Positions 23,701 through 37,575 of a stretch of 64,000 bases of DNA are shown piece after piece. The stretch comes from Nomia melanderi (Eukaryota > Arthropoda > Insecta > Hymenoptera > Halictidae), in contig NC_135007.1 of assembly GCF_051020985.1 (NCBI RefSeq), positions 6,825,501 to 6,889,500 on the forward strand, in the 5' to 3' direction. Both the position numbers and the translations under genes were made by a program. Position 1 is the first letter of the stretch; every line of letters begins with the position of its first letter. A model generated the notes under the pieces. The model was not told the origin of the DNA, ran no database searches, and worked only from the letters and a program-made list of their open reading frames with translations.

Positions 23701-24628
23701 ATTCCCATTATCGAGATCTGAAACTAGAGGTATTTAAAGAGAGAGATACAATGTCAGTGAGATGTACAATATGCGAAGAATGAGCTGAGCAGATGGAAGT
23801 TATGTAGTATGAAAATTAATGTTCCTCGAGGGTTGATAACATTTTGTAAACATTGAAGAAGGTTTTATGCATTTATTTTATCGTTATTTTAACCATTTGA
23901 ATAATTGTTGTTATTAATGTCTAGTAACTATTATTCAGTTTCGATTAATCAGAATATTTTAAAATAAGGATCTCTTGTTGTATATGTACTTTGAAATTTG
24001 TAGTTCATGTATTTTCAAATTTTTCGTAATATTTTGAGTAGGCACCACTCTCATCTTTTCGAACTTATTATAAAACAGAATTATAAAGTATTTTATGTAT
24101 ATAAATGTAAGGACAATTTAAGGAATGATTAATTTTCATTGTTACCAGCAGCACACTTATTTAATTTATGAAACTTTTAAGTCTATAATCACACAAAGGA
24201 TTATGTCAGAACCTCATATATCTTATGTAATAGTATAATTCTTAATTACCACAGTTTTGACCTTAAACGAACCCATTATACGTTAGTTTAGTCGCTGAAT
24301 ATTACTTACTTTGTGGAAGCACGGCTCGTGTAGTTTCCCGAGATCATAAATTGTGCACGCGGAAACTATCGGGCATTGATTTGAATACGGGATCACGTAT
24401 TCGTAATTAAGAGATTGTGGGTAACCAGAGCCTTGTCCATGATCTTACCGCAAGGCTCACCGCCACGGACAAGTTAAGCTTCCTGTAAAAGGCTGCATAA
24501 GCTTTGCATAAATTTCTACGGAAATGCAACGAATGGATTAATCGGTTCTGTCTTAATTAAATCTGGTTTTTGCGCTCATACTTTCGCTCAAATTATCGAG
24601 GCACGCGAATGTTCGCATAAACAGGAAA

Positions 24629-24912
24629 GCGTTGTTGGTCTGTTTCAACAAAACTTCTTCCTATTCTGCGTATTTCTTTAATTTTATTCTGGATACGAAA
24701 ATCTGAATTTAATAATGTCCATATAGTCTGTTAACTTCGTAAAGTATTCCATTTTAGATAATGTTGATAGCACTGTTGGTCTGTTCCAACGAAACTTCTT
24801 CCTATTCTCTGGATTTCTTTAATTTCAATCTCAATGCAGAAGTCCGAGTTTAGTAATAATGTTTTAATAACGTCCATATGGTTTGATCATTTTTTAGAGT
24901 TTTCCACTTTAG
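24629..24912 (+). repeat. Tandem duplication of about 141 bp, two diverged copies
   Basis: The second copy starts near 24770. Shared landmarks are GTTGGTCTGTT, AACTTCTTCCTATTCT, TTTCTTTAATTT, GTCCATAT and CCA(T/C)TTTAGAT(A/G)AT, in the same order. No coding frame is kept between the copies. Confidence 0.75.
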
Positions 24913-25435
24913 ATGATATTTAAAGAAACGATGTTAAGTATAGTAGTTACAGACAAAATATTTTTTAACAAATTCGAAAGTATTCGTACAAAAATAAATG
25001 GTTTGGTATTTGACGGACGCTGATCGGTTAAATTCTCTGCGACGCATTGCTCGGCCGACGCCCTGCGTTTTGCATAGCAATTTCCTTTTCAAATGCGAGC
25101 ACAATCCCGCGCGCTTCGGGGTCACGATACTTTCATCGGGCAACCTTTGGACATTCTCCACACCGTTGCGATTAACTTTGTGTGAAACTCACGATTCTCG
25201 GAGGGAAGATACGTTATTCCTTAGGGCGAGTCCATATCCTTCATCAGTTAAATGTCACGGGAGTAAATTTTCTTTCCCTTCTTCTTCCCATCCATTTCAA
25301 TTCCCAACGATTACTCGTTTCCATGTGAAACAATCGGTAAATTCTGTGCTAAACAAAGTTTTACGGAATTCAATATTACAGATTACTTTGATATTAAAGT
25401 CTTAATATTAATCTTAACAATCTTAATACGAATTC

Positions 25436-25650
25436 TGAAAATCTCAATAGTCCTAATATTAAAATTTGAACGTTGAACCTTGAAAATCTGAGTAATCTAA
25501 ATATTAAACTTTAAATCCACCTTGAAAATCTGAATAATCTTAATCTTAAGATTCGAATCTTGAATCCTGAACATCTCAATAACCTTAACATTAAGATTTC
25601 AATTTCAGATCTTGATCATCTCGAATCTTGAATATTGAAAATCTCAATAT
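25436..25650 (+). repeat. Degenerate tandem repeat, unit about 45 bp
   Basis: About five units begin TGAAAATCTCAATA or a close variant, followed by AATCTTAATATTAA-like and AATCTTGAA-like blocks. The array ends just before the TTAA-flanked element at 25656. Confidence 0.75.
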
Positions 25651-25655
25651 TGTTA

Positions 25656-25879
25656 TTAAAACTAGATTCACGGAACGCGTTAATTCGACGTGTATTGAAT
25701 TTGTTTAAATACTATTTGACAAATGTTTACGTTGACATTGATTGATGTAACTACACCAGTATGTATCTCAGTTATCTAACTTTAAACCTTTCATTTCCAA
25801 AATCCGAATGAACGAACATGAATTTTTCTAGAAGCAATCAAATCAACCGTACAATAAACGTCCGTAAACCTAGTGTTAA
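25656..25879 (+). mobile_element. TTAA-flanked short element, family C (224 bp)
   Basis: The left end is TTAAAACTAGATTCACGG. The right end read in reverse is TTAACACTAGGTTTACGG. Both borders are TTAA and the inverted ends match over about 18 bases. It has no coding capacity. It is consistent with a piggyBac-type MITE. Confidence 0.68.
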
Positions 25880-28800
25880 AAATAAGATCAATATCGACAT
25901 TCCTAAGATATTACCATTAATAATCAATCGTCCAGACTCAAGGCTTGAGCCAAGTCAAGTACCATTGTGTCATCAGCCGCGAGTTAAGGCGTTTCAGGCG
26001 GTAACGGAAGGGGAACGTTAGACAAAGGGTCGATTATCTCATTATCCTGGCTCGCGAATAATACCCGGCGCAACCGAATGGCTGGGGAAAAATGCAGTTC
26101 GGCCGGGCGGCCATTTACCGGTACCAGTAACGCGGGCGCGGCAAGGCAAACCGGCCATATCGGAGCAGGAACTCGATAACCTTAGAGGTGGGCCGAAAGA
26201 AACGCATACCGTAACGTTTCGCGTCACGTTGCTGTCGTTTAAGAAAGTCGATCGCGGATTTAATTTACGGCCGGCCGGGCGCAGCACCGGATGCAACGCG
26301 GTTGCAACTGTCGCATGCTCGTCGTGCCGCATGTCCCTCATCCGCGTTACGCTGCCACGGTCCTTGGGTCGCGTTTCATTGAAATTTATCGCGAGCCCTA
26401 TTAAAAGAAATCGGCTCGACAATAAAATCGAGCTCTGCCTCTGAACAGTTTGATCACGATATAAATTAAGACACACTTTTTAAAATTGATTATGAATAAA
26501 TATAGAGAATTTACTGTGTACCGTATAATTCGTAAAGCAAATAAAACGTACGATTTGTCTATTTAAAAGAATTGATCTAATTGTAGTGATATACTTACAA
26601 TTACAAATTATAAGGAAAATGTTTTAGAGATGTCGTAAGAAATACGAAACTCTGTATATGTGTAAAATAAAAGTTTCTACTAAATGGCGTTTACAATTCA
26701 TTTCCTATGTTATTCCACTGTTTCTTAATTCATAAACTTACGTTTCTTGTGATTTTTATGAAATATGAATTATCAATGATGCAAGTCACTTTTAGAATTG
26801 CATGTTCCTTTTATATATACGATAACTAGATCACGGATCTTTATGCGATTATAAAAAATACCCGACAACTAACGAGAAACGATATTCTATAAACTTCGGG
26901 AAGTTTCATTTTATTTTTGGTTAACCGATGCCAGTAACGACGAAAGTAAAACTGTCGTTTCTTTAAGTGCTCCCAAAAGAAACCGTTAATTTGCATAAAG
27001 TCCTGCGGATCATTGTTAAAATTACATATCGTTCACGCACAGTCGGGTAACCTAAGAATGCAAAGGCGTTCGGGGATTCACTTTTCCAGTCGTATTTTAT
27101 TTATAAAGGTATATGGGTATACATTTCGTTTCATGATTATGGCAGTAATAACTGACTCTGAGTAGCTGCGTGTGTGACATCAACAGTATAAAAGTAGTCT
27201 AAACAGCCGCTATTAAGAGGCAGTGGCATCGGCCGTTCGCTCCTCACAACGAAAAAAAGAAAAAAAAAGTCGAGAAAAGAAGAGGAAAACGAAGAATCGG
27301 AAGAAAGAGCTTTAAAGGCAAAACCACTCGTCTTGCGTATTACCCCTTAACTCACGGTGTCTAAAACACTTTCGTCCGCATTTTGCTTTTGCTTTTCGTG
27401 CCGGTGCGCTTGCTTAACGCGTTTCCTTCGAGAACGGAGAAAAAAGAATGAAAGGAGAACGATATCGAAGCGAAGATGTCGGACAAGTCCCGGAGAAAAG
27501 GCACTATACGTCTATTAAATACAGTATTTTTCGACTCTCGACCGTACAAAGTACCCACGGACACAAATCATTTAACCGCATCATTATACCTCGACGTCTC
27601 GTTTCCCTCACAGCAAAAGGATTCTCCCTCTATTCCCGAAGGCCGAGCGAAAAGAAGACAAGATTTCGGATCACCGATACCGCTACGCCCCTGGACGCTC
27701 GCTACAGTTCGCAAATTTATAGCCCGCGCGGCCGGTTATAATTTTCTGAATTTAACGCGTCAGTTTCCTGGCGTTCCTTCCTAGCGAGAAAACGAAAAAG
27801 TTAATGTGGTCCGGATCAACCGCAAATCAACGTTAATTGCGCCTCCGCGTCGGACAGAATTTAATTGCATCTTCCCGTTAAGTATCGTTGATTTACGATC
27901 GGACACGATAGGCGAACGCTATAAAGTGAAAATCCGTATGTACAAGGTGACCGCGGAACGCGCGACGTCTTTTCAATAACCAATTGATTCTGTGCACTGG
28001 CGTTTCGCGCACTACGAATACTGAAAGAGGCGTTCTTTAATTCGTTCAATTATACTACTCAAAATTCGTAGAGGAGGCTTCCGAATGCTTCCATTGAACC
28101 AAGTGTATATCAAAACAGATTTAATTTCTATGTAATAACGTTCTTCTCATATATATGACCCGTGTAATCTCTTTTTTATAAAATCTCGTGTCTTTTGAGT
28201 AGTATACTTTGTTTAACAATATTTCTATAGAATTACAGGAAATAGAAACATCCTAAACTCATAAACACATAAGTCACTGTACGTGAAAAATATTAAAACA
28301 GTTGTCAGAGTAAACGAACAAGGAACGAACATGTATATGTTATACTATGCCGTGGTAAATTTTGTTTTTTAGAAAAACCCGTTATATCTCGTAAGTTTTG
28401 AAGATTACTTTTCAAAACAAAGCCTTACGACGAAAGAACCTTTCTGTTCACGAATTTCGCTGGAAATCACGACTCACCCGGTATATCGTCAGACTACACA
28501 AATTTCGCGTCTACGATTAAGTTATTCGCTGATCGGTGCACAGGCCTCGAGACATAAGTTTCTGCTCGATGTTACTCCAAATATGTGAGATCACGTAAAA
28601 GGAGTTTGCATAATTGTGTAAGAGAACCAGGCCGGCGTTTTAATCATTTTTCCTCTCCCCATTTCCCTCGCCGCGGTAATTACGTTGCACGAACGTTTTC
28701 CTCTCGAAATCACGCGCGAGAAACTCCCTCCTCGTCCTTCCGCTCCATCATTTCTTCCCTTCCCCCGTAACAATCGCAACTATTGTCGATTAAATCTTAT

Positions 28801-30746
28801 ATATTGCACTAGCTATAATTATATAAAATATATTATCTAACGGTAGGCTTAGCTTTTTCTTTCATTCATTTTCTTTAATTTTCTTTTGAAGTATACCCTT
28901 TTTAGGCACGATCATCATCCCGGAAATAGATTTTTCTTGGTTTCGAACGGAAGCCGGAAGTGGTTGGTGCGAAGCAGGAGGCACGGCAGTTCGGTAACAG
29001 TCGGTTTCGCGCCTGACTATCCCGACATCGTTCTATTTTAGAGACGAAAGGAAGCGCCGTAGAAGCGGGAGCTCTATGAGAAATCACTGGAAGAAAAACA
29101 GTTTGCTCGCAATGCGGTTAACGCTCTGCCGTGATGGAACGTTGTTTGACGTTCGGTTCATTTCGAACAATGAAAAAAATTATGTACAGTTATTATTGTC
29201 GCCTAACGTTTGATTACCATCCAACAGAAACAATAGACACGCGCAACGTTCCTCGACGTTATTGGTCTGCGATTCGAGTCTACGGATGGAAGAAAGATTT
29301 CATGAAAAATGTCTGATCAGAATTATCGTACGCTTCGTTCGTGGATAACACAAATAATTTTTACCTTTTAATCGCCTACGAAAAATGGTATCTTACTAAT
29401 CCCTGGTTAAGTACATACGAATACCTCAGGTACCAAGAACAATCGTAACAACAAACAAAGACTTCGAGTACCTTTAAAATAAGAGGAGAAACAGCGATTC
29501 AAACGAGAAACAAAAATGGAAAACGATCTGTTCGAAACTGATACTCGGAATACAAACATTTGCGCTGCATGCATCGGTAATATTGTCAACACTTACGCTA
29601 TACCACAGTTAAGATCTACACGTTCGGTACTATAAAATCGATAATGCGACTAATAATACGGTTGCACCCGAAGGAACATCGAGTCTCGTTCTGAAAGAAA
29701 TCCGAACGAAGAATGTAGACGAAGAGAAAACAAGAAAAAAAAGAGGAAAAAAAATCACATGATCGAAATATACTCTTAACTTTAATACGCTTTTATATGT
29801 AGCTTGGTATAATCATCCAATAATAAATGATTTTTAACAATATAAAATATTCGTATACTTCTATTTTCAAACGAACATCTTATCCAAATAGGCGTTCTCG
29901 GTAAGTGGTTCCCTGGGACGCGGCAATTCATCGTTTCATCGCGTGATTTGAGAAAAAAGAAATGGACCTATGTACTCTGAAATGGTGTACCCTCCAGATC
30001 ATGGAGCATACGTATAAAAAAACGAAAAATAAAAAACAAAGATAAAGAAGTAAAATAGCATTGAGAACAAACCTGTACATCGAGTAGCGGATACTGCTAA
30101 TGGTTAAAAATGGCGGGAAGCTAGCTATTTAGGAACGTATACTATTAAGTATAATCACATTTAAATACTGACGCAATAGTGGTGTCCCTTTCTCGTAAAT
30201 CAATATCACGTCAATACCTAAATATTTTCACGAGTAACGTATGTCTTAGCTTCATATACATATATACGTGACACACAGTAGTACACCTTACGGATAACCC
30301 GAGTACCTTAGCGTTCCTGATATGTTGCGCGATGCGAAAAATATTTTGTTTCTCTGTTTCCACACTAGTGGCGGCGGCAAGCGATATTATCGGGCATCAC
30401 TGATAACTGGTCAAAGGGGTGCGGGATCGTTGAACCGCGAATAGAAACGAAAATAAAAAAGAAATGAAAAAGGAAAACAACAGAGAGAAACTAGAAAGAA
30501 ATAAAAACGAAACTTGAATGGTCGACAGCTTTTCGAGAGCTGCCGCCTCTCGCCGACGTATTCCTCTTTTGTACACGCGAGCGTACTACTGTGCGTCCGC
30601 CCCCTTAATAAATCAGTACATATTCAATTACAATCACAATATGCATGACGATCCTATGCGAGAAAAAGTTCTGGTCGAAATGGAGTGGAGAACTTGTACT
30701 ATGGTAAGACACGAATCGATGGTACATATTGACAGGAGGGATAATT

Positions 30747-31285
30747 CTAGCTGCATAATCCCGACGGGTCGACGAGTCCGCGCGCGATGAGCTCTGCTGT
30801 CGCCGGGTCGCCGGCCTGTTTCCCGCTCGAGTGTTGGGGCGGGGTTTGCTGCGCGTGGGGCTCGAAATGGGAACGAACGTGGAACATAAATTCAGCCTTA
30901 TCCGTGAAATCTGTACGGCACATCAGACAGAAATGCCTCTCGGAGGCGTACGGTTGCGGCGGCGCCGCCGATCCTGGGAAATATGGCGCCGCGTGTTGCG
31001 GCGGTGCCGACGCTTCCAAATGAGATCTGCAAAAAAGAGAGAATGGAGAAAATGAAGAATGTAGAATAGATATGTATAGATGTATGCATACGCGAACAAT
31101 CGCACGCGAGCGCGCGCAATACGGAACGAGGAAATCGCGCGATACGATCTCTCGACTCCTCATAAAGAAAAATTTACCGAGCATGCTGCATCCACTCTTC
31201 CCTCGTGGCCAATGCTCGGCCGCATAATTCGCACGCCCAACTCACTGGCTCTTCCTTCAACTTGTGTATAGTGTCCGGACGTGAT

Positions 31286-31317
<32 letters not shown>

Positions 31318-33159
31318 CGCCTGCTGTTGCTGCTGCTGTTGCTGAGCCTGTTGCTGCTGCTGATCCGAATTCGGGGCGGTGGGCGTAGACAGCGGCGCCA
31401 CCCCTGGTCTGTGTCTGAGCTTATTCATGTGAATAACTAGCTTATCTCTACGCGCGAATGCTTTTCCTGCAAACAGTAATAATGGAATGGTTAATCCTTT
31501 CATAGAGGATGTATGTTACGAAATATTCATTGGTACCGTGGCTATATCGATTTCTATTATGCAATGCTTGTTCATATAGGGTCGAGCCATGTGACTGTAT
31601 CATCTTGAATTATTTGTAGATTGACTGTTCTGTGCGAAATTGTTTCAAACAAATGTTGTAACATTTAAACGTAATGCACGAATTAATGAGGTACGATAAG
31701 CTAGGTCGCATGATGTATGCAATATTATAAACCCTTGGATTTTGTGAAATTGTCCCCTTATCTTGCGTACAATATTGAACAAATTTCGCAAGAAGAAAAT
31801 CAGTAGAGAAAGTAGATCAGAGCAGATACTGCCTTTGTTTATTAGTAATTTGAAAAAAGGCTACGTTAACTGTCGATTCATTTCAATTGTAAAAGTTTTC
31901 ATAGCATCTCTATACCTCATAAATTCATAAAAACGCGTCCCACGTGTCTAACAATTACAACGTTCATTTTCCCTCTATCAAACGCATTAGAATATAATAG
32001 CTCGCCGAAGTGGCTGACAAAAGAATCGCAGCCGACCGGGTTAACGAAACTCAAACACGAGAATTAGCGAAATGCGTTTGACGGCAGGTACACAGCGCGC
32101 TTACCGCAAACTTCGCAGGAGTACGGTTTCTCCCCGGTATGGATACGCATGTGAATAACGAGTTTGTCCTTGCGGGCCAGGCCCTTGCCGCAGACGGTGC
32201 AGGCGAACGCCTTTGTCGCCGGCTCACCCGTATTAGTCGCCTTGGAGGCGAATCCCGGACGAGAAGGTACATTGTTCGTCGTTCTCAACGGCTGGTTCAC
32301 TGTTGGAGCCCTGCTTCCAAACTGCTGATCCATCGCGCCGGGGAACGGGGGCATTACACCGCCAGGCCGCATCGCTGCTGAGTAATCCGGTGACCTGTTT
32401 CAAAGTACGTATCGTTTAGACGACACAGTTTTCCTCTACGTCACGGAAGTTTCAATACTTCTGACCCAGTAGATAAACAGTCGTAATTGACTGCTATCGC
32501 AAGTCAACTTCAAGTCGCCACAAGAAAATGTAGTTGCACTCGAGTTTTCTCAACTTTTACTAGCCTAACAATTAGAACTTATTGCAGTGCATTATATAAA
32601 TTGCACTGATTTCCTTAAGAGAAACTCTTCAAATACGACACTAAACTTTATTTATACCTAAGAGAATTGCTTCCAGTGTAAAAGATTAGATTCTGTTTCT
32701 CACGTACGCTCGCTCACTTTATAGTCGATACTGGTTTTATTATTGTGTCAGCCGGATGATATGTTATTCGGGTACTCAATTTTAATTCAACATTTTTCAG
32801 GGAATAGAGAAGCAGATTTAAATTATGCGTAGATATAGCCACGTAGGAAAGTATGTATTTTCGATGGAAGCCAGAGACAAGGGTCCACAGTGAGAGAGTT
32901 AATAAATGTTCCCGGATGAATGATTTACTCACCACGTTCCGATCGAGCGTAGCACCCGGACACCATCGTCGTAGCCAAGGCCATCATCAGGCAACGTGAA
33001 CGTCGGATTAGGAGTTTGAGGTGTTGCAGGTGGACCGGGACCGGCGAGCCTCGCTTGCGCGGCTTGTTGTGCCATGTGCTGCTGCACTGCAGCATGGGCC
33101 ACCGCGTGAGCCTCGACGTAAGCGGATCGCTGCTGTTGCTGCTGGCTACCATTAGACAT
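30747..33159 (-). CDS. C2H2 zinc-finger protein with polyglutamine tract (361 aa)
   Basis: Exons: 32933-33159, 32105-32394, 31178-31466 and 30747-31026, with phases 2, 1 and 2. An in-frame TAG 18 nt before the ATG at 33159 supports that start. The N-terminus is Gln/Ala-rich. Four C2H2 fingers follow. Finger 1 (CTVCGKGLARKDKLVIHM, residues 141-161) and finger 2 (CEVCGKAFARRDKLVIHM, 169-191) are joined by a TGEKPY linker. Fingers 3 (CELCGRALATREEWMQHARSH) and 4 (CLMCRTDFTDKAEFMFHVRSH) lie C-terminal. A 25-30 residue polyglutamine tract separates fingers 2 and 3. It is a nuclear, probably DNA-binding regulator by family. I do not recognise the ortholog. It may join upstream ZAD exons (see 41065-42452). 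Confidence 0.87.
31285..31362 (-). repeat. CAG/CAA tract encoding polyglutamine
   Basis: The minus strand carries a run of CAG and CAA codons broken by two GCC/GCG-type alanine codons, within exon 3 of the zinc-finger coding region. The mixed CAG/CAA make-up is typical of stable coding tracts. Confidence 0.9.
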
Positions 33160-35397
33160 CTTGTCTTTGTCCGCGCCCTATCAATTCGTTTGTTTGCTCT
33201 TACTTCGTGCTCTCTAGAGGACTACGGTTAACGCGGGCTGATTCGATTAAACCTCTTTGAGGATTGTGTTACTAGAGGTTATGTTCCATATCGTTGCATC
33301 GGTGGAGCAACGTATTTGTAGTCATTTAGTGTTATCAGCCGTTCGTCTCTGTGATTTCTTCGACAACTTCGTGAAATCTATATTATTCTATTATATCATG
33401 AAGATTAAATATTACTAACGAAAATAACGTTTAATTCTGATTATTAAAACAGAGTTATTTCAGAAATTGATTTAAAAGTAAGGCAATAAAAGTGAATGAA
33501 TTATGGAGCGAACTTATAGAACTATAGCCCAATTATAAAACAATGCAAGAGAATTCTACAAATCCAAGTAAGGTTAATGTGGTCATAAAACGTTGACCCC
33601 GAACGGCTTCCAAAAATTGCCTCCGAATTATGATACACTTATTGATAAATCGGCGTTAATCAGCATGAATCGGTGAATTCAAGAGTCACAGCTGAAGGCG
33701 ATATCGCGGTTTCACGATTCGCCTCCAAAAACACGCGATATGTTCAATGTTAATAAACTCTGGCTACAATAATTGTAAACAGTACGGGGAAGAAAGGCAA
33801 GGAACGAGTTCGCAGTCGACGAACACAAATTCAGATTGTAAACTAAAGTGACCGATGTGGCGTCTGGCAAAAAGTAACGTTCTAACTCGAACAAAATAAT
33901 ATTGCGTGCGGCACGATTCGGGGAAACGAAAATAGCAGTCCGGGAACAATAGTAACAACGTTCGCCGGGTATATGTCCGGTAATACATCGCTGCAGCTAC
34001 AAAATCGAACGCGGCCTATACCGGCCGGACAATATTCCGCGATATTTCTATCAACTCGCGCACAAAAGCGTAACGGCTTCGGAGCCAATATGGAAAAACG
34101 ATTAATCACGGGGACAGAGGCGAGCAGAGCGCGCACGAAGGCGCATTCTGTGCCAAATATCTGTTAACGATAATCGATATTTAGTAGGGACGGAATATCA
34201 CGGATTCACACTCTACGCAGAACTTCCACCGTTTTCTAAAACCCATCTCGCGGACTTCGTCGAATTGGAGCGTAAACAATTCCCCACCGAAAAAATTGGT
34301 GTTCCCTGAACTTACGCAAGGTTATCCCTCTAATTTACGAATCTTTGCCTGGATAGGTTGATAAGGGTTCATTGGTAATAGTTCTTTAACAGTGAAAAAG
34401 GAATTTCGTGTTTATCGCAGGAGTAGATGCGTAGATTTGCCGCAAAGATTGGACAGTCACGAAGGGATAACACTTTTCGTTTAATCGATGCGAACCGAAT
34501 CGAATGCACGGGGTGAGTCATCTAACTCGATCACCTTAAATTACTTGTAAAGAGTTTGTTACATGACAAGAGGTACTTCTATCAATTGTAACGTGTAATG
34601 GTCTTAGCGTTATTTACATTGAATATAAATGCCACTGGTATACTCGGAGATTGCTGGGTTTCGCGGGAATAATTTACAAGTGACTTAAGGTGATAGAGTT
34701 GAAAATTTCATCGTGTACACCAGGAATCGCATTCGACATTATCAGATCCTCCGAAGCGTTCAATACAAACGAGAAGTTTCTAGACCCCTAAACTACGTAT
34801 AACGCTGTATTGTCGATGAGTTTTATACGCGAGACAATAAAAATTTTACGCAATCGACGCGCTGAAATCGCACGAAAATGAAAACGAAATGAAACCGTAA
34901 AAATAAATGGGAGCCACAAACGCTCGTAAAATCAGCTACAAATCGTAACCTTTGTGCCGCGATTCAATGGCACACACCGAGACACGAATTTTTGGACAAT
35001 CCGATGGACACCCGAGGCGAGGGGTTAAACCAGGGAATCGCGGATACGCGAAAAATCGTTTCAAAGCCGACTTTGCGTGTAGTCTAGAGCTAAATCGTTC
35101 GACCCGTGTCGAAACTGGCGAAAAATACTGGTGACAAAGATCGCGAAAAAATTAGCAACGAAATGTATCCTAAAAGTCGACCGAACAAAACGGATTTTCA
35201 TCCACGTGACGATTGTTCCCGAAGGGGACGCGACGCATCGTTGAGGACTCTTGCCGATCCTCTGTGAGAGACACGGGAGAGCATCGCCAGAAGCCTGTAT
35301 AACCCCGTAGACGACATCGAACACATAAAAGACAGGAAACTTTCGAAGAAGCCGAAAAGATCTCTCGGAGCAGGCTGCTCCGTCAAGGTCCTCCGGG

Positions 35398-35672
35398 AGA
35401 GAACGATGACCGAAAGGAGAGACAGAGAGGGAGAGACGGGCGAAGAACGCGAGACAGAGAAAGAGGGAGAAAGAAGAAAAGGGGAAAGAGAGAAGCAGAA
35501 AGACGGAAAGGGGGAAGGAGAACACGAGAAAGAGAGAAAGAATGATGGGAGGCGAAAAGGGAAGGGAAGAAGGGTCTGGCATAGAGTAACAGAGGAAGAC
35601 AGGCAGACACAGACAGTCAGGCAGACAGAAGGAGAGAGACAGAGAAAGGTAGACACAAAAGAGAGAAAGACA
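35398..35672 (+). repeat. GA-rich purine tract
   Basis: The plus strand is almost pure purine with many GAGAGA, GAAAGAG and AGACAGA runs. Such tracts bind GAGA-type factors in insect promoters (family knowledge), and they create long false open frames on the minus strand. Confidence 0.8.
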
Positions 35673-36635
35673 CAATGTACAAAGAGAGCCAGACACGATC
35701 GTTCCCACAAAAGACATGGGAAAAGGCGATCGACGAGTTCTCGCTGAACGTACCTAACGCAGGAGGAACACACTTGGTCCAGGCAGCCGGACGCGGAATG
35801 GAAAACCCGTGGAAACTCCGTCTGGCGCGGCACGGAAGATGTGCACACTGCTACCGTAGCCCGTGGAACGCGATATATCACCACTGATTACCGGCAATTG
35901 ATCACACAGCAGTAAAAAAATAGAAGAACTAGGCGATCGAATCACGTCACTTCGTCCTGGTGCCCATGGTGGTGGTCGCGCGGACCCGGGCCGGTGTACG
36001 CGAACAACGCGGTGGAAAAATCGAGTAAAAAGGAGACTGGGATGTCCAATAGCTACGGCCGCGAACTTGGCGTGTCCTCGGAGTCTCGGAGCGTGTCCAG
36101 CGGAGGCTCTCTCCCCGGCGCGATGCAGCAGCGGCCGGCAGGAGAAAAACCGCCTAAATAGAAGCCGGCGGCGGCGGCAGCAGTGGTAGCCGGTGGCCCG
36201 GAGGAGAGAGAGAGAGGCCGAGACCCGTGAGGACCGCGAAACGGGTGTGTAGTTTGATCTTCGGTGTCGCGGCAGGCCACGCGCGTTCTTTTTCGCGACG
36301 CCGCACGAAAGAATCTCGCGTTTTACGGGGCGAACGGAGCGTGTCCCGTGGAGCTAGCCGCCGATTCCCGGCGCGGGAGGATGTAAGGACAAAGAGACGA
36401 AAAAGAAAAAAGGCGGCCGGGAGACCGGCAGAGGGGATAGCTGGCGGAGCAAGTGAGAGACAGAGAGCGAGGGAGAAGGACACGCGGCAGGGGAAGGAAG
36501 GGGGGCAGGGAAGGAGAGCAGAGGGTAAGTCCGAGGGAGAAAGGTAGAGAGGGTACGCGAGGAAAGAACAGAGCTAACCAATCGCTGGTGAGTGAGAGAG
36601 GCGGGGGAGGCGAGGAGGGTAGCTACGATGGTGGA

Positions 36636-36639
<4 letters not shown>

Positions 36640-36668
<29 letters not shown>

Positions 36669-36880
36669 GGTGACGACGGTGGTGGTAGTGGTGCTGCTGC
36701 TTGTAGAAAGGAGATGCCAAGAAAAGCGGAGACAGAAAGAGAGACGAAACAGCCGGGGTGACACACGAATGCAGCGCGGCGTAACGATATCGAGTGGAGG
36801 TCCCCGCGGAATGCACCTCGTTGCGGCGGCGGCAGCGGCGGCGGCAGCGGCGGCGGCGGCGACGGCGGCGGCGGTGGTGG
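36640..36880 (+). repeat. Interrupted (GGC)n triplet repeats
   Basis: Two GGC/GCG clusters (about 36640-36695 and 36821-36880) flank a less repetitive segment. They read as poly-Ala, poly-Gly or poly-Arg depending on frame. No frame shows a flanking protein domain. Confidence 0.8.
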
Positions 36881-37512
36881 GTGCTCGCCGACAGGGTAAC
36901 ACCGTGTAGACAGGAGCACAGCGTGGACGAAGGATCGCCACTGAGAAGTATACCGCGGATACACTTATCGATGAGCGAAACTGTCGAATGTAACCGTTCG
37001 ATCGATTGTCTAAGGAGATACGCAAAGGGCCTACCCAACGGGTAGCTGTATCGGACGGACGAACGGGATACCCGCGTCTAGTACCGAGGAAAATGGTTTT
37101 CACCGGGCGGCACCGGGAAATACAGAAGGCGGAAGCGGCGAAGGGGAAAAAAGAGAAGTAAACGAACAGAAAAGGAGGAGGAGCGAGACAGAAAGAGAGA
37201 AAGAGGATCAGGAGTAAGCGATACGCGTACGAGACAGCGCGGTGCAACGATATCGAATGGTGATCCCGCGGAGAACCGTATCGTGGCCGGCCGGCGCGAC
37301 GTCGGGAGGAGAAACGGGGGGGAAACGTAGACCGCGAGAGTAGGGGGAGGGATGCAGGGAAGACGGGGAAGCCCTAGAGAGACGAAGTATGCGCGCGAAG
37401 AGGGACCTTCGTGTGTATAACCCCTTGGTGCGTACGGGTCCCTCTCTTGTACACACAGCTACCGTGTGACTCGCCGCTGCCGGATACACACAACACAATG
37501 ACGAAAGAGCTA

Positions 37513-37575
37513 GGGAGAGGAGAGGAGAGGAGAGGAGAGGAGAGGAGAGGAGAGGAGAGGAGGGGGGGGGGGGGG
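37513..37575 (+). repeat. (AGAGG)n array followed by a 13-14 nt poly-G run
   Basis: About ten GGAGA units are followed directly by a run of G. The G-rich strand could form quadruplex-type structures. Confidence 0.85.

Larger units (their letters stand above)
23701..30746. other. Intergenic, no supported gene
   Basis: This 7-kb stretch contains the 3' flank of the RR-1 gene, tandem repeats at 24629-24912 and 25436-25650, a TTAA-flanked element at 25656-25879 and, at its right end, the 3' untranslated region of the zinc-finger gene. CpG-rich patches (26050-26420, 27230-28050) give chance open frames on both strands without domain features. Confidence 0.5.

Noticed and set aside
35061..35884. 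Long minus-strand frames (218 and 228 codons) rich in Ser, Leu, Phe and Pro
   Set aside because: They are created by the GA-rich purine tract on the plus strand. They overlap each other in different frames and show no domain or splice support.
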